Shown: positions 1-9,819 of the stretch, piece after piece
Layout: each line of letters starts with the position of its first letter
Position numbering within the stretch: position 1 is the stretch's first letter
Source: Undaria pinnatifida
Taxonomy: Eukaryota; Sar; Phaeophyceae; Laminariales; Alariaceae
Direction: 5' to 3'
Length of the DNA stretch: 64,000 nucleotides
Assembly: GCA_012845835.1 (NCBI GenBank)
Contig: JABAKD010000014.1
Span: 186,001-250,000 of the forward strand
Made by a program: the position numbers and the translations under genes
Notes under the pieces: model-generated
Database searches by the model: none
What the model was told of the DNA's origin: nothing
Seen by the model: only the letters and a program-made list of their open reading frames with translations

Positions 1-540
1 GGCAGTCCCGTCATCGGGGTATAAGCGGGAATTGTACAAGTACTCAGGTCTACGAGTAGACCTATGCAGTGACGCTGTGTGATGCGATTTATTTTTCATA
101 CGTACAGCCAAACACACTTCATGTATGTACGACCACGAGTACGGGGCAGTCCCGTCATCGGGGTAAGCGGGTGTTGGACAAGTGGTCCATGCAGTGACGC
201 TTTGTGCTGTGATATAAACACACGTTGTGGATGTGCGACTACGACTACGTGGTATCTATACATGTAAGACGCAATGAAAACGGGAAAGTCTCATCACAGG
301 GGTCAGCCAGGGTTGTAAAAATGGTCCATGCAGTGATAAATAACACAGCAGCATGATAACTCAGCACCAGTCGCAGTACACACTGGAGGTTGATATATAG
401 CAGTAAACAGAAGCTGAAGTTAACCTGGGTGATGCTGGAGAGCAGTCCCGTGATTGGGGTTAGCGAGTTGTTCATGTAGTGACGCGGTGTACTACTACTG
501 TTACTCATTTTTCATACAACCACATGAACTCTTTGTATTA
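1..540. repeat. Degenerate tandem repeat, about 140-157 bp period, four units
   Basis: Four diverged units begin near 1, 145, 286 and 441. Each carries a block resembling CAGTCCCGTCATCGGGGT, then a GTCCATGCAGTGACGC-like block, then a more variable stretch. The first two units are the closest to each other and the period drifts in the later ones. I see no coding content that survives from unit to unit. The array may continue to the left of the window. Confidence 0.6.
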
Positions 541-954
541 ACGAGTACAAGTAGGGTGCGCAACCTCTTCAGGAATCGCAGTACACGTCGGTCGTAATAG
601 TGTTGATAGCAGCAGTAATAGAGTAGTACCGAACAATATATACAGCAGGTACTGTCTCTTACCCTTCGTTGTCGGTATTCCGCCGGTAGGCCTTATATAG
701 CAGTGTACCGGGGCTTACGCTTACCAGTTGCGACTGTGAATCCCGTTCGTTCCTGTCCCAGTGGTGGTTTCATAGGTGTTAGCAACGTTGTGGTACCAGG
801 CAGGGCTTTGCCCATAAACGACCGCTTTCATTACAACAGTGTTAAATTGTACGACCTCCTTTCAAACTTTGGAAATCGACGACAGCTACGTGGCCTTACT
901 ATTTTGAACATTCACTGAACGCAAGGTATTCCCATCCGTTGTTGTCGTTTGCAG
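541..954. other. Unassigned stretch before the first exon
   Basis: I see no convincing exon here. It ends in a pyrimidine-rich stretch and TTTGCAG at about 948-954, which fits the acceptor of the following exon. The segment is therefore most simply intron or 5' gene sequence of the hypothetical gene downstream. Confidence 0.3.
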
Positions 955-1501
955 AAGCCCTGCGGAGCAGCCGCCGAGGGCCGCCAAGTCGGCGAGGACA
1001 TAAACACGAAGTGCACCGGCGACATCAAGGTCGGTGACCTCCTGAAGAAGGCAGGCGACCACTTGCTCGATATACATCCCGCATTCCATTCCCACGGTGC
1101 CACGAGGGTGTTCGACATCGAGGTACGTTCTACTCTTATCTTGCGTCCTGTGTGTCACGAGTCGAGACATCCATGTCTCTTGCTCAAGACTTGGGGATGG
1201 CGTGCGGATATAGTCTATGAAGTGCGGCTCTTTTTTCGAGTACCAAGAGCAAGTACAACAATACCACAACAAATACTAACAACGAAAGGAGCTCCAATAA
1301 TTTGGATGGTTACGACGTCTGCTGGAGAGAAGTACCAATACTTTTTTACGCATACTTATCGACGTCCTCCCGCCATGCTTCAACGTTTGTGGACAGATCC
1401 ACAAGATCATCGACAAAAAACAAGAGTGCAAGGTGCTGGGTACCTCCGCTGAGGAGGAAGAGTCCAAGCAAGCCTGCATGCTCCTTCGGAAGCAATGTTG
1501 A
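955..1501 (+). CDS. Hypothetical protein, last two exons (955-1122 and 1397-1501)
   Basis: An acceptor TTTGCAG is followed by 168 open bases ending in GAG and a strong donor GTACGT at 1123. A second acceptor, GTGGACAG, precedes 105 bases that run open to TGA at 1499-1501. Both exons are phase 0 and join in frame. The first exon (56 codons) has Lys, Gly and two Cys and ends in RVFDIE. The second (34 codons) is charged, with an EEEE run, and ends in RKQC. The amino-acid make-up looks protein-like rather than random, but I recognise no family. Upstream exons must lie further left. A small exon between the two cannot be excluded. The function is unknown. Confidence 0.4.
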
Positions 1502-3049
1502 CAGCACGTTCTTTATAGAACGTCAAGTTCTGGTTTATTATACCAGCATCGTTTTTTGAGAACTATGCCTAAATGCGTGCTCTTCGTCTTTCAGGAATAC
1601 AAATGTACTTCACATGTTTGCGGTGTGTGCGTTCAAGTTCCTGCTTCCAGCATGTTTTTTTTGGCACTGCGCTCCTTTACATCTTAAGTTGTAGTTTTCC
1701 TGTCTCTATCCTTGACAAGCGCGTGCCTGGTGTTTATGCACTGCGATAATTTATTATTGATGATCGACTTAGAGAGAGCTATTAATAAGTGTACAGGTGC
1801 TACCTGAGAGGTGGAAGGATATGCCAAGCAAGTCCTCCGACGTGCCCATCATGGACTGGGCGAATGGATGATAATAACAAACTCATAATCATAATCGTCT
1901 CTATCCTGTACCGTTGTACTATATATGGACCTCTTGGCATTTTCAAGTCGCCAGTTGCGCCATTTGTGCTTCTTTTCCGCCTTCCTACTGAATGTCCATT
2001 CCTCCTTCCGCAAGCGTAGCGGGCGGCGCCCAGCCGCCCGCGAGCGAAGCCCTTGTATATATATATAAAGCAAACAGCAGTGGATATAGGCGCTGATGCT
2101 CCATGAGAAAGGGCTTCTCTGTCTCAGCGACAATAGAAGCCCTACAGTTCCTCATTCCGCGCACTCTCTGCGACGAACTGGCGGTGAAGGGGGATGATTG
2201 CCCATCCTGGCGTGTATCACTCGTCGTTAAGTTCAATATCTGGCTCAGCAAGACACGAAGAGTACCTATTATGAAATTAGAAATGAATTGCTGATTTCCA
2301 TACGAAACAACATGGAACTAAGAAAAAACATCAAAACCACGATAGAAAGACGACGCACGGAACAACTGGCTGCTGATTTGTTTTTTTGCCGGTTGAAAAT
2401 CCACCTATTCGTCCTTTTATTTTTCCACGCAAATTTTACTGCATAAGAGTCGCCCGTATAAAAAGTCCCCATCGTACGAGTACTGGCGCTGGACACGTAC
2501 GTACTGATTTGTACTGATGGGATTACCACGTATTTTCGGTTGTCCACCACGACGGCGAGAGAGCGAACCGTACCCGGGAGGGCGCCTCCCCACACTCCGC
2601 TTCTCGAGCTGCGGACAAGAGCATAGTTTTTACTACCACCAGGTACATCTTATTTTCCCACAGACAGTCAGATATTGGATGTTTGGGTTTCGTTCTTGCG
2701 CCACTCCCTTAGGCACTTCCCGGAGGGGAATCTTGTATATATGCATATGTACCATTTTGATTTTTTTGCCTAGTCCGTCCCTTTTTCTCCGCCGGCGCAG
2801 AGTTTTTTGGTGTGCTTTCTTCTGCTATGCGATCAGACTACCCGTCGGTATATTATCAGCCGTGTGCCGGGCTCATGGGACGTCCGTGGCGCGAGCTATG
2901 GCCGCGGAAAGCCGCCGAGACTGGCTCTATTTTGCGGGGTACGAGACGCTTCTGTCCCCGGGCAACCACACACTAGACGTATTTAAGCCTCGAGGTTAGG
3001 TCTTAAGTACTTCCAACTGGAAGAGCTAGGCCATTCGATATTTCGACCT
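1502..3049. other. Unassigned region, no supported gene
   Basis: It starts as the likely 3' flank of the hypothetical gene and is AT-rich to about 1790. A small GC-rich inverted repeat lies at 2019-2041. Reading frames of 60-160 codons exist on both strands but overlap each other and show no recognisable domain or consistent splice sites. I see no repeat shared with the rest of the window. Confidence 0.4.
2019..2041. repeat. Small perfect inverted repeat
   Basis: Arms GCGGGCGGC and GCCGCCCGC (9 bp each) surround a 5-base loop. It is flanked by AAGCGTAGC and GCGAAGC-like sequence. It could be a hairpin; no function can be inferred. Confidence 0.5.
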
Positions 3050-3052
3050 TAA

Positions 3053-3754
3053 GACCTACTATTATGGCGAATATTTTCATCGATTATTTCTCGCTTTAAC
3101 CGGGATCTCCGACGCCAAAAATAAAAACCTTCCACTATGGGACCAGAAATCATCGTTATTTCTGGGTTCAGAAATAATCGAGGCCAGAAATCAGCGGATC
3201 TGGTGATTTCTGAGCCCAGAAATAACAGCTCTTCCAACCTCTCAAAACTGGGATTATTTGACTTTTGGATACTACCTCGTACCAAGTATCACATGTCACC
3301 ACTGCCCATACTGTACCTGGTATGATACTTGTCTGCTGTACACGTCACGCATCACCCATAACAAAGAATCACAAACACACCTACGACAGCATACTGCGCT
3401 TGTTGAGTGCGAGACAGAGCTTCATCCTCACACAAACGCGACAGCAGCAGCACCACCACCATCGAAACCACCACAGGCACACCACACCAGCACCACAGCA
3501 GCAGCGCAGTAGAAGAGACCGCAGCAGAGGCGGTGATGACCTAACGTCGCCGGCGACAGTGTACGTGCCAGATTTCAAAAATAAAGGCAAACGGCAAAAA
3601 AACAAGACCTACCAATTCAAAATAAAACCACTTTCCAAAAATCAGAAGCCATAATGGACGCCGCTTATTTCTGATGCAGTTATTTCTGGAGCCTCAAAAC
3701 TACAAAAATAATCGCCAGAAATAATCGCTAAAATTTTTTCCATAATAGTAGGTC
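3053..3754. mobile_element. Harb-3: MITE-like element with terminal inverted repeats and TAA target duplication
   Basis: The left end begins GACCTACTATTATGG and the right end is its reverse complement. Inside both ends there is further inverted similarity around CGATTATTTCTG. The element is flanked by TAA at 3050-3052 and TAA at 3755-3757. A 3-bp TWA duplication with terminal inverted repeats is the hallmark of the PIF/Harbinger superfamily. At about 700 bp with no transposase-like frame it is non-autonomous. The centre (about 3420-3510) is rich in CAC and CAG triplets. Several AGAAATAA-type motifs repeat near both ends. Confidence 0.7.
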
Positions 3755-3757
3755 TAA

Positions 3758-4574
3758 ACGCATAAAAAAAACACCATATGTCTAAAACTCGAAATAGTGG
3801 TCTCTTTCAGTACGCATAAAAAGAAAAGCCGAGGAAAGATCAAACTACTTGAAAATAGACCATGATATTTCTGCACTACTCCAGACGCAGATGGCAAGAC
3901 GAGGATTTATGTCATCAGTCAGCACATGAGTGGGTGGAAACTTCGAGAAAGACCCTCCCCTGCCCATGCTGTGCGAGCTTGAACAAACGGCCAAAACAAA
4001 TAACTGGTGCCTGGCAAAAACATTGAGTGCTTCGTACTCCATACTCGCTTCATATGTAGGATACCTCGCAGGCGTCTGCCGCCTTCGGTGTGCCTCAGTG
4101 TGGCAGTCAGTACAGCAGCACGGCAGGACTGGCCCTCAACCCGGTTCAATTTCCACCCTCGAAATGTAGGCATCCGTCTGATGTTTCCTCGAGCTTTTGT
4201 CGTCTGAAATGCTGTTGTTTGCTGGAAAATACTCGGAAAATTGCTTCAAATATGCACTTGGGCCAAAATGTGCCCAAGTGCATATTTTGGGAAAATCCAC
4301 ATCTCACCGTGGTCTGCCGTGGTCGTTTAGGTCGATAAAATAGACCTATTTTGTAGACATTTAAAACACGATAGGGCTTAATTTGGTTTAGAGCCTAAAA
4401 TATAGGCATATCGTCAGGCTTAAATACGTCTACTACACACACGGTGGAACTTTAGTCCTCGCACGTACATCGGGGTGGCATCAAAATGTATTTGAGAGAG
4501 AATTTTCCCGCACTGCTAGACGCGGGCGCGGTGTATATGTACCCGCTGCAACGACGTGAACTATGTCATTACTG
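3758..4574. other. Unassigned region upstream of the OTU pair
   Basis: I see no supported gene. It contains a strong 16-bp inverted repeat at 4248-4287 and AT-rich sequence with repeated TAGACCTATTTT-like motifs near 4320-4360. Confidence 0.35.
4248..4287. repeat. Perfect 16-bp inverted repeat
   Basis: Left arm AAATATGCACTTGGGC (4248-4263) and right arm GCCCAAGTGCATATTT (4272-4287) are separated by 8 bases. The arms are exact. It could form a hairpin in RNA or a cruciform. The position about 300 bp upstream of the OTU promoter does not by itself prove regulation. Confidence 0.7.
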
Positions 4575-4677
4575 CTGTGAGTTCTCCCTCACAATTGACA
4601 CGGTGGTTACCATACAGCAGTAGCGAAACCTGTATAAAGAGATATAAAGTAGCAACACAACCCAAGCATAAGTAACG
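4575..4677 (+). promoter_or_regulatory. Core promoter and 5' leader of OTU copy A
   Basis: Two TATAAAG-type boxes (about 4633 and 4643) lie 30-45 bases upstream of the ATG at 4678. The block from the GTGAGTTCTCCCTCACAATT stretch to the ATG is repeated almost exactly before copy B. This shows the promoter region was part of the duplicated unit. Confidence 0.45.
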
Positions 4678-5115
4678 ATGTGCACACAACAGACCATATC
4701 GGCAACAAACATCGGTATAAGCACGCGGGGAAAAATACTGGACACAGAAAACAAACAACAAATTGACACCAATGATTCCTCTAACAGCAGCGACAGCAGT
4801 ATAAACCCATCAGACAGCGAAAATGATCAAGACAACAACAGCGGCAACAATAACAATTCTGGTCAATGGTCCATTATTCCCGAGATTGGTGATGGTGCAT
4901 GTTTATTAAGATGTATCTCGCGTCGTGTGCACAACAACCCAGCTTTACATCACATCGTCCGTGCACATAATATTGCCCACATCACAACCAATTTGTACAC
5001 CGTTATCCCAGGATCAGGTTTCAACACTTTCCACGACAGCATCTTAGCTGGAGCAAATCAAGGTCATGTAGATAATAAAGAATCATTTGTCGGTGTAGAC
5101 AATATATTTTTCTGA
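4678..5115 (+). CDS. OTU-like cysteine protease, copy A (front half only)
   Basis: The 145-residue frame starts at the ATG behind the TATA-like boxes. Residues 1-62 are a Ser/Asn/Asp-rich low-complexity leader. Residues 66-128 match the front of an OTU domain: the motif GDGACLLRCIS holds the catalytic Asp-Gly-x-Cys box (Asp72, Cys75), followed by an HHIVR segment typical of OTU helices. OTU proteases remove ubiquitin from proteins. After ILAGANQ (residue 128) the sequence departs from copy B and ends in an unrelated 17-residue tail, so the rest of the domain is absent. It is probably not an active enzyme. Whether the gene is host-derived or was carried by some element is not shown by the sequence. 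Confidence 0.55.
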   Translation: MCTQQTISATNIGISTRGKILDTENKQQIDTNDSSNSSDSSINPSDSENDQDNNSGNNNNSGQWSIIPEIGDGACLLRCISRRVHNNPALHHIVRAHNIAHITTNLYTVIPGSGFNTFHDSILAGANQGHVDNKESFVGVDNIFF

Positions 5116-5219
5116 ACGGAACAAACAACGCCAACGTGCCCGAAAAAGTTCCGTTTGTCTTGCAAAGTTCCGTCAGCAGCACCACCAGCAAGCAGCACGT
5201 AGTCCATAGACTCTAAGTT

Positions 5220-5326
5220 TACTGTGAGTTCTCCCTCACAATTGACACGGTGGTTACCATACAGCAGTGTAGAGAAACCTGTATAAAGAGATATAAAGTA
5301 GCAACACAACTCAAGCAAAAGTAACG
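5220..5326 (+). promoter_or_regulatory. Duplicated core promoter of OTU copy B
   Basis: It is nearly identical to 4575-4677, including both TATAAAG-type boxes and the spacing to the ATG. It confirms a tandem duplication with an offset of about 650 bp. Confidence 0.45.
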
Positions 5327-5884
5327 ATGTGCACACAACAGACCATATCGGCAACAAACATCGGTATAAGCGCGCGGGGAAAAATACTGGACACAGAAAA
5401 CACACAACAAATTGACACCAATGATTCCTCTAACAGCAGCGACAGCAGTACAAACCCATCAGACAGCGAAAATGATCAAGACAACAACAGCGGCAACAAT
5501 AATAACAGTTCTGGTTAATGGTCCATTATTCCCAAGATTGGTGATGGTGCATGTTTATTAAGATGTATCTCGCGTCGTGTGCACAACAACCCAGCTTTAC
5601 ATCACATCGTCCGTGCACATATTATTGCCCACATCACAACCAATTTGTACACCGTTATCCCAAGATCAGGTTTCAACACTTTCCACGACAGTATCTTAGC
5701 TGGAGCAAATCAAGAACTTGTGGAAGTCGCTGGATCTCAACCTACTACATATTCGAGTGTTGAAGAGTATCTCCACTTCATGTCACAGCCTTACGCATAT
5801 GCTACAAACGTAGAATTTGTTGCTGCCACGCAGTTATACGGAGTGGACTTTCGAATAACTTATCACACCGAGCCTCAGCAATAA
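5327..5884 (+). pseudogene. OTU-like cysteine protease, copy B (longer but interrupted)
   Basis: This copy repeats the acidic Ser/Asn leader and the front half of the OTU domain. It then continues into the back half missing from copy A: YSSVEEYLHFM followed by NVEFVAATQLYGVDFRI, which fits the EYL...E..A....Y...I pattern of OTU domains. The reading frame is interrupted at least once, so it is scored as a pseudogene. The frame ends soon after, and I do not see a clear C-terminal catalytic His box. Copies A and B have closely similar sequence where they overlap, which suggests a recent tandem duplication. Confidence 0.5.
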
Positions 5885-7461
5885 TATCCCAACCCTCTTC
5901 CTCCAAATAATGTCTGTGATATCTTATTATATTATCCACATTCTTTCCACTACGCATCCCTCCGATATACACCTTCTGCATAAATACTTCATCATCATCA
6001 GTTGTAGTCATTCGACTTGCGTCGCCCCCGGGAGGCACGTGTCCACCTCCCGAAGGGGAACCTTGTATCACATGTACCATCCCCGAGGGAATGCACAAGG
6101 TCAGGTGAGCAATACCAGGTATAGACTATCAAATAACCCCTGAACCACCAAAGACGTCATGTGACGGCCAGTCAAGGGCAATGTGTCAAGCGGTCAAGGG
6201 TGTCAAACCGATCTTTCCTGATTAAAACCTAGTACTTTTGCATCAGTCACGATACATTATTGTACTTGCCGTCTGCCAAGAGCTGAAGTGCCGTCTCCTT
6301 ACGTTTTTGCTGAGCACGGGTCTAGTGGGAAAACGACTTGGGTTTAGTGGACAGATTTTTGTTCCGTGTTCTAAAGTAAGGCCGCATTTTTTGCTTTTCT
6401 GGTGGCTTTTACTCGAACGTCGTACGTAAAAAAAAAAAAAATGTCAGCTGTGAGTACGATGGATTGAATGGTTCAACACAACTTCGGAAGCTGCGTTGTA
6501 CAACAATAAATATGTGTTTCATTTATCATACGTACGGTGTTTTGTGAAATAAACCTGGTACAGCTTCGCTTTGTAAACGACAGCCCGCGACCAGCCCGCA
6601 CCCCAGGCTAACACCAAGACCAAAAAAGGGAACCTGACCTGAACGCCGTGCAGGGTTTCTGGTGAGGGGTGTCGTCCAGTTTGAAAAAAACACAGCACGG
6701 CCGACGAGTACGCAAGGCATCCGTGCGTGTGCCTCGAAGAACGTAAGAGCTAGTACACCTTGCTATCGGCATTCATTCATCACGACACGCGATCAAATCC
6801 GGCACCGGGGCACGCAGACAAGGTAAAGACGGTAAAGACCATTGATCCCCGAGGGAATGCACAAGGTCAGGTGAGCAATATAGACTACAGCAACGAACAC
6901 GTGAACTAAACAACGAATACGTGCTGAAAGCAAGTAAATAATAGTACGGAACTGCCGAACTGCCTGCACTGTTTGCGGAAAATATGCAAAGGTTGTCCAA
7001 TAGGAGTTGGTGCTCACCATCTCTGATTCCCTGGGAAACATTCATTCTCCTTTGTGGCTACGACGGGGAGACCCGTCGCATACGGGTGATACGATATCGG
7101 TCGTCTCTGTCCGCTCCTGGAGGCGCCGTGAGGTAGCTCACTTGCTCGGAAACACCCGAAATCTGATATAGTGACAAGGCCCGGCCGCCGTCCTGTACAT
7201 GCTTCCACAATATATAAAACCTCCCAAATTCGATATTCTGAGAGAGGGGGTATTCCGTATTCCTGTGACCCAAACAACTGATCCTGATCCAGAAGAGTTA
7301 CTCTGTTCCCGGCTGTCTCCCCTCTGGAACCCGCCCAGGTGCGATACGATGTGTTCTCGGTTTGGATGCCACGTTAACGTTCCCAGGCGAGAAGGTTGTC
7401 GTCTGATTGCGGGACTTATCCCTCTGTTACGATATGCGGTGTGGTGCGCTTGGTCCAATAT
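5885..7461. other. Unassigned region
   Basis: No supported gene. A block of about 35 bp around CCCCGAGGGAATGCACAAGG occurs twice, near 6080 and 6846, both followed by a sequence like GTCAGGTGAGCAATA. A 106-codon minus-strand frame (7138-7458) and a 98-codon minus-strand frame (5802-6098, antisense to the OTU end) have no recognisable domain. Confidence 0.3.
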
Positions 7462-7776
7462 TTACATGCCAGCCCGGAGTGACTGCCGCCTGATTTTAGC
7501 TAAGTTGTATACCACTCTTCCAACGCGAAGTTCCGCGCTTTCACCTCCTCCCCCTGCCAGCGCAGCATACCACCCCGATACGTTTGTGGAGAGGCTGTAG
7601 GAGGTCCTGCCGGCGTAGTCGTAGTACCGCACCTCCACCAGCGTGGAATAGAATCCTATTTCTTGACCCTTCTTTTTTGGCCCTTCTTTTTCATTGTGGG
7701 GTGCATCCGTGCCCGAGAAAAATTCTGGTCGTCCAGCGGTATCATCTTTGACAACGCCCCGAAGCACCGTTACCAT
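7462..7776 (-). CDS. Possible exon of an unrecognised gene
   Basis: A 104-codon open frame on the minus strand has a protein-like composition: a charged front with EKEGPKKKGQEIGF, then YYDYAGRTSYSLSTNVSGWY and a Gly-rich turn. I recognise no family. No convincing donor or acceptor pair fixes its limits and no neighbouring exon was identified. It could equally be chance open sequence in a GC-richer stretch. Confidence 0.2.
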   Translation of the reverse strand: MVTVLRGVVKDDTAGRPEFFSGTDAPHNEKEGPKKKGQEIGFYSTLVEVRYYDYAGRTSYSLSTNVSGWYAALAGGGGESAELRVGRVVYNLAKIRRQSLRAGM

Positions 7777-8404
7777 TCGTGTGATTTACTGCAACCCCCC
7801 CCCATGCTTCACCGATAGCCATGGTCTGATCCCCCGTCTAAGCGCACCCCCCACCCCCCCGAGAACGCTGGGGATCGTCTAGCGGTAAGGTTGTAAGGTC
7901 CACGGGCGGTGTCGGCGTTGCTGCGCGCATAGCAGATAGCAAGCAAACAGCCGTGATGAAATGAAATACATTTTTATGGGGTAATTTTGTGCATCGATCC
8001 GAAGAGTTTTGAAAGCCAGCAGCGCACAGAAATATCGTGAGCTTCATAAATGCCTGGTGTATACTGAAAGGTATACCATATATTTTAAGAAAACGCGTAC
8101 TGCTGTTCCTGGTAATAATAAATCTGTTTTTTTCGCGACGTTTTTTCAGAATGAAGCGCGTACCGGATGTTGAATACATCGTATGTCGAAAACGCGGTAC
8201 AGTAGTATTCTGATCTTTATCTTCATTTTAGTGATATTCTATGCGTGAAATGCCCCACGAGGTACCTGGCATATGCAAGATACGTCAGTACCTGATGTCA
8301 ATTTGCAAAACGCGAGGTTTGTCTTGATTTTAGCGTGGAGTGTGCATGTGAAATTCAGTCCCGGCCACGTCGTGTAGCAGTTCACACTCGTTTTGATCTT
8401 ATTT
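7777..8404. other. Unassigned stretch
   Basis: C-rich near 7795-7865, otherwise mixed composition. I see no gene, no shared repeat and no RNA gene. Confidence 0.4.
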
Positions 8405-8454
8405 TATCTGGATTTTATACATTATTATTTCATCTTTTGCCCTCTGACAACATA
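8405..8454 (-). mobile_element. 3'-terminal scrap of the LINE-C family
   Basis: On the minus strand this reads CGCTATGTTGTCAGAGGGC followed by A-rich sequence. The same end is seen at the 3' end of the long LINE-C copy near 26300-26330. It directly abuts the (TG)n end of the LINE-A copy at 8455. Confidence 0.4.
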
Positions 8455-8862
8455 GCGTGTGTGTGTGTGTGTTCTTCACATTAAACCGTTCTTCTACTCG
8501 TCGACATCCAGCACACCCAGTGTCCGCACTGATTCTGCACCCTAGAAAGATCAGCTCTGTGGTCACAAGCCACGACACAGAGATAATGCATCGTAATGCA
8601 TTCGACAACGCAATGTCATGCCCTAGTACTGGGTACGACAGGCACAACATACATACGTCAGCAACAGAAATACATTGGAAGAGAGAAATACGAAATAAAC
8701 AAAAACAAAAACAAAAAACAAAAAACAAAAACAAAATAAGAAAACAAATAAAAACAAAGATAAAAATAAAAACAAAAAATGAAACAAACAAAACGAAGGG
8801 GAAATCGAAGAAACAACCCAACCGGAAAGGAGAGCCAAAGCTCGGAAAAGAAACATAATAAA
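8455..8862 (-). mobile_element. LINE-A, 5'-truncated copy
   Basis: The minus strand ends in GGTTTAATGTGAAGAACAC followed by (AC)n, the common 3' end of this family. The copy retains about 400 bp of 3' UTR, including an AAAAC-rich stretch (seen on the plus strand at about 8695-8790), and stops near a poly-purine segment. Other copies share the 3' end but start at different points, the usual mark of incomplete target-primed reverse transcription. Frames in it (FCFCF-type hydrophobic runs) are shadows of simple repeats. Confidence 0.75.
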
Positions 8863-9606
8863 AGTAGATGCCGTTGATTGATGTGAGATCTGATGGAGGA
8901 CAGCATGGTGTGGTGTAACACGCGCGATCGCAGTATCACACACAGCTTGCAAAGATGAGTTTCCACGAAATCTAAATCTTCGATCACGGCTGGAGTGTAT
9001 GATATTTTTGTTTTTATAGTTTTACCTCCCGTAGTACGTGTCTCCCGCGCCTGTGCGTTCGTATACTGCTGTGTGTTATGTGTTTTTCTCGATTCTGCGC
9101 CCATCTACATCCAGCACATGCATTGCACATTCATACAGACATGCCAGGTGGGTGTCCCTCGACACCCCGACGTCGTCCATCGTTAGACCTTTGCACACAT
9201 CATACAGACATGCCAGGTACCTGGTTCGAGACTTCCTAATACTACAAGTAAATATTATACCTGTGGTACAACACCGAGACATGATCGTGCGTCGCAACGC
9301 AAACGAATGAATGCCCTTGTGTGTGTTTCTTCACATTGCACTCCGCTGAGCTTGGCTCGCTGTCCACCGAGCGTATGTCGCTCGAGGATGAGACATCGGC
9401 ACGAACACTTGCTGTTGGGGATGCTCGTTAACCCCTTCAAAGCCGCAAAAACCCTCTCCATCCTAATTCCAAGTAATTTGTCCCCAAGAACGGGTTTCCG
9501 GTTGTAAAGGCGTCAGCTTGATGGGTGGAACAACAGCTTCGTGTATTTCTCCACACACTCTCGGGTCTGCTGCAGGTCTGCACGAGTTGTACCCTGGTAC
9601 GAACCT
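8863..9606. other. Mixed repeat remnants, no gene
   Basis: 8915-9000 is a decayed copy of the Rep-D core (CACACAGCTTGCAAAGATGA then GGCTGGAGTGTAT). 9120-9230 contains two ACAGACATGCCAGGT blocks. 9428-9510 is a Rep-F copy (AACCCCTTC ... CCAAGTAATTTGTCCCC ... GGGTTTCCGGTTGTAAAG). No coding feature is supported. Confidence 0.45.
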
Positions 9607-9655
9607 GGTACAGGTTATTACCGGTCGCCCCAGGTGGTCTAGTGGTTACCCACGA

Positions 9656-9766
9656 ATACTGATAAAAATTGAAGGCAAGAACCGGGGGGAAGAACGGACG
9701 ACACCTGTTACCACGGCTTTTCCAGAAGCTGGAAAGTAGATGTGTGTGAAAAAGAAAAAAAGACTA
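9656..9766 (+). mobile_element. SINE-1 fragment inside the SINE-2 head
   Basis: The stretch ATTGAAGGCAAGAACCGGGG ... CACGGCTTTTCCAGAAGCTGG with an A-rich tail matches the 3' half of SINE-1. It sits between two parts of a SINE-2 head, so it inserted later than that SINE-2 copy. No clean target duplication is visible. Confidence 0.6.
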
Positions 9767-9819
9767 CTAGCGTTGGTCCTCGAGTTCGATTCCCACGGCC
9801 GTGATGAGATTTGGCCTTA

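Noticed and set aside
1-540. CRISPR-like array
   Set aside because: Repeats are long, degenerate and directly adjoining, without short exact repeats and unique spacers; the genome is eukaryotic.
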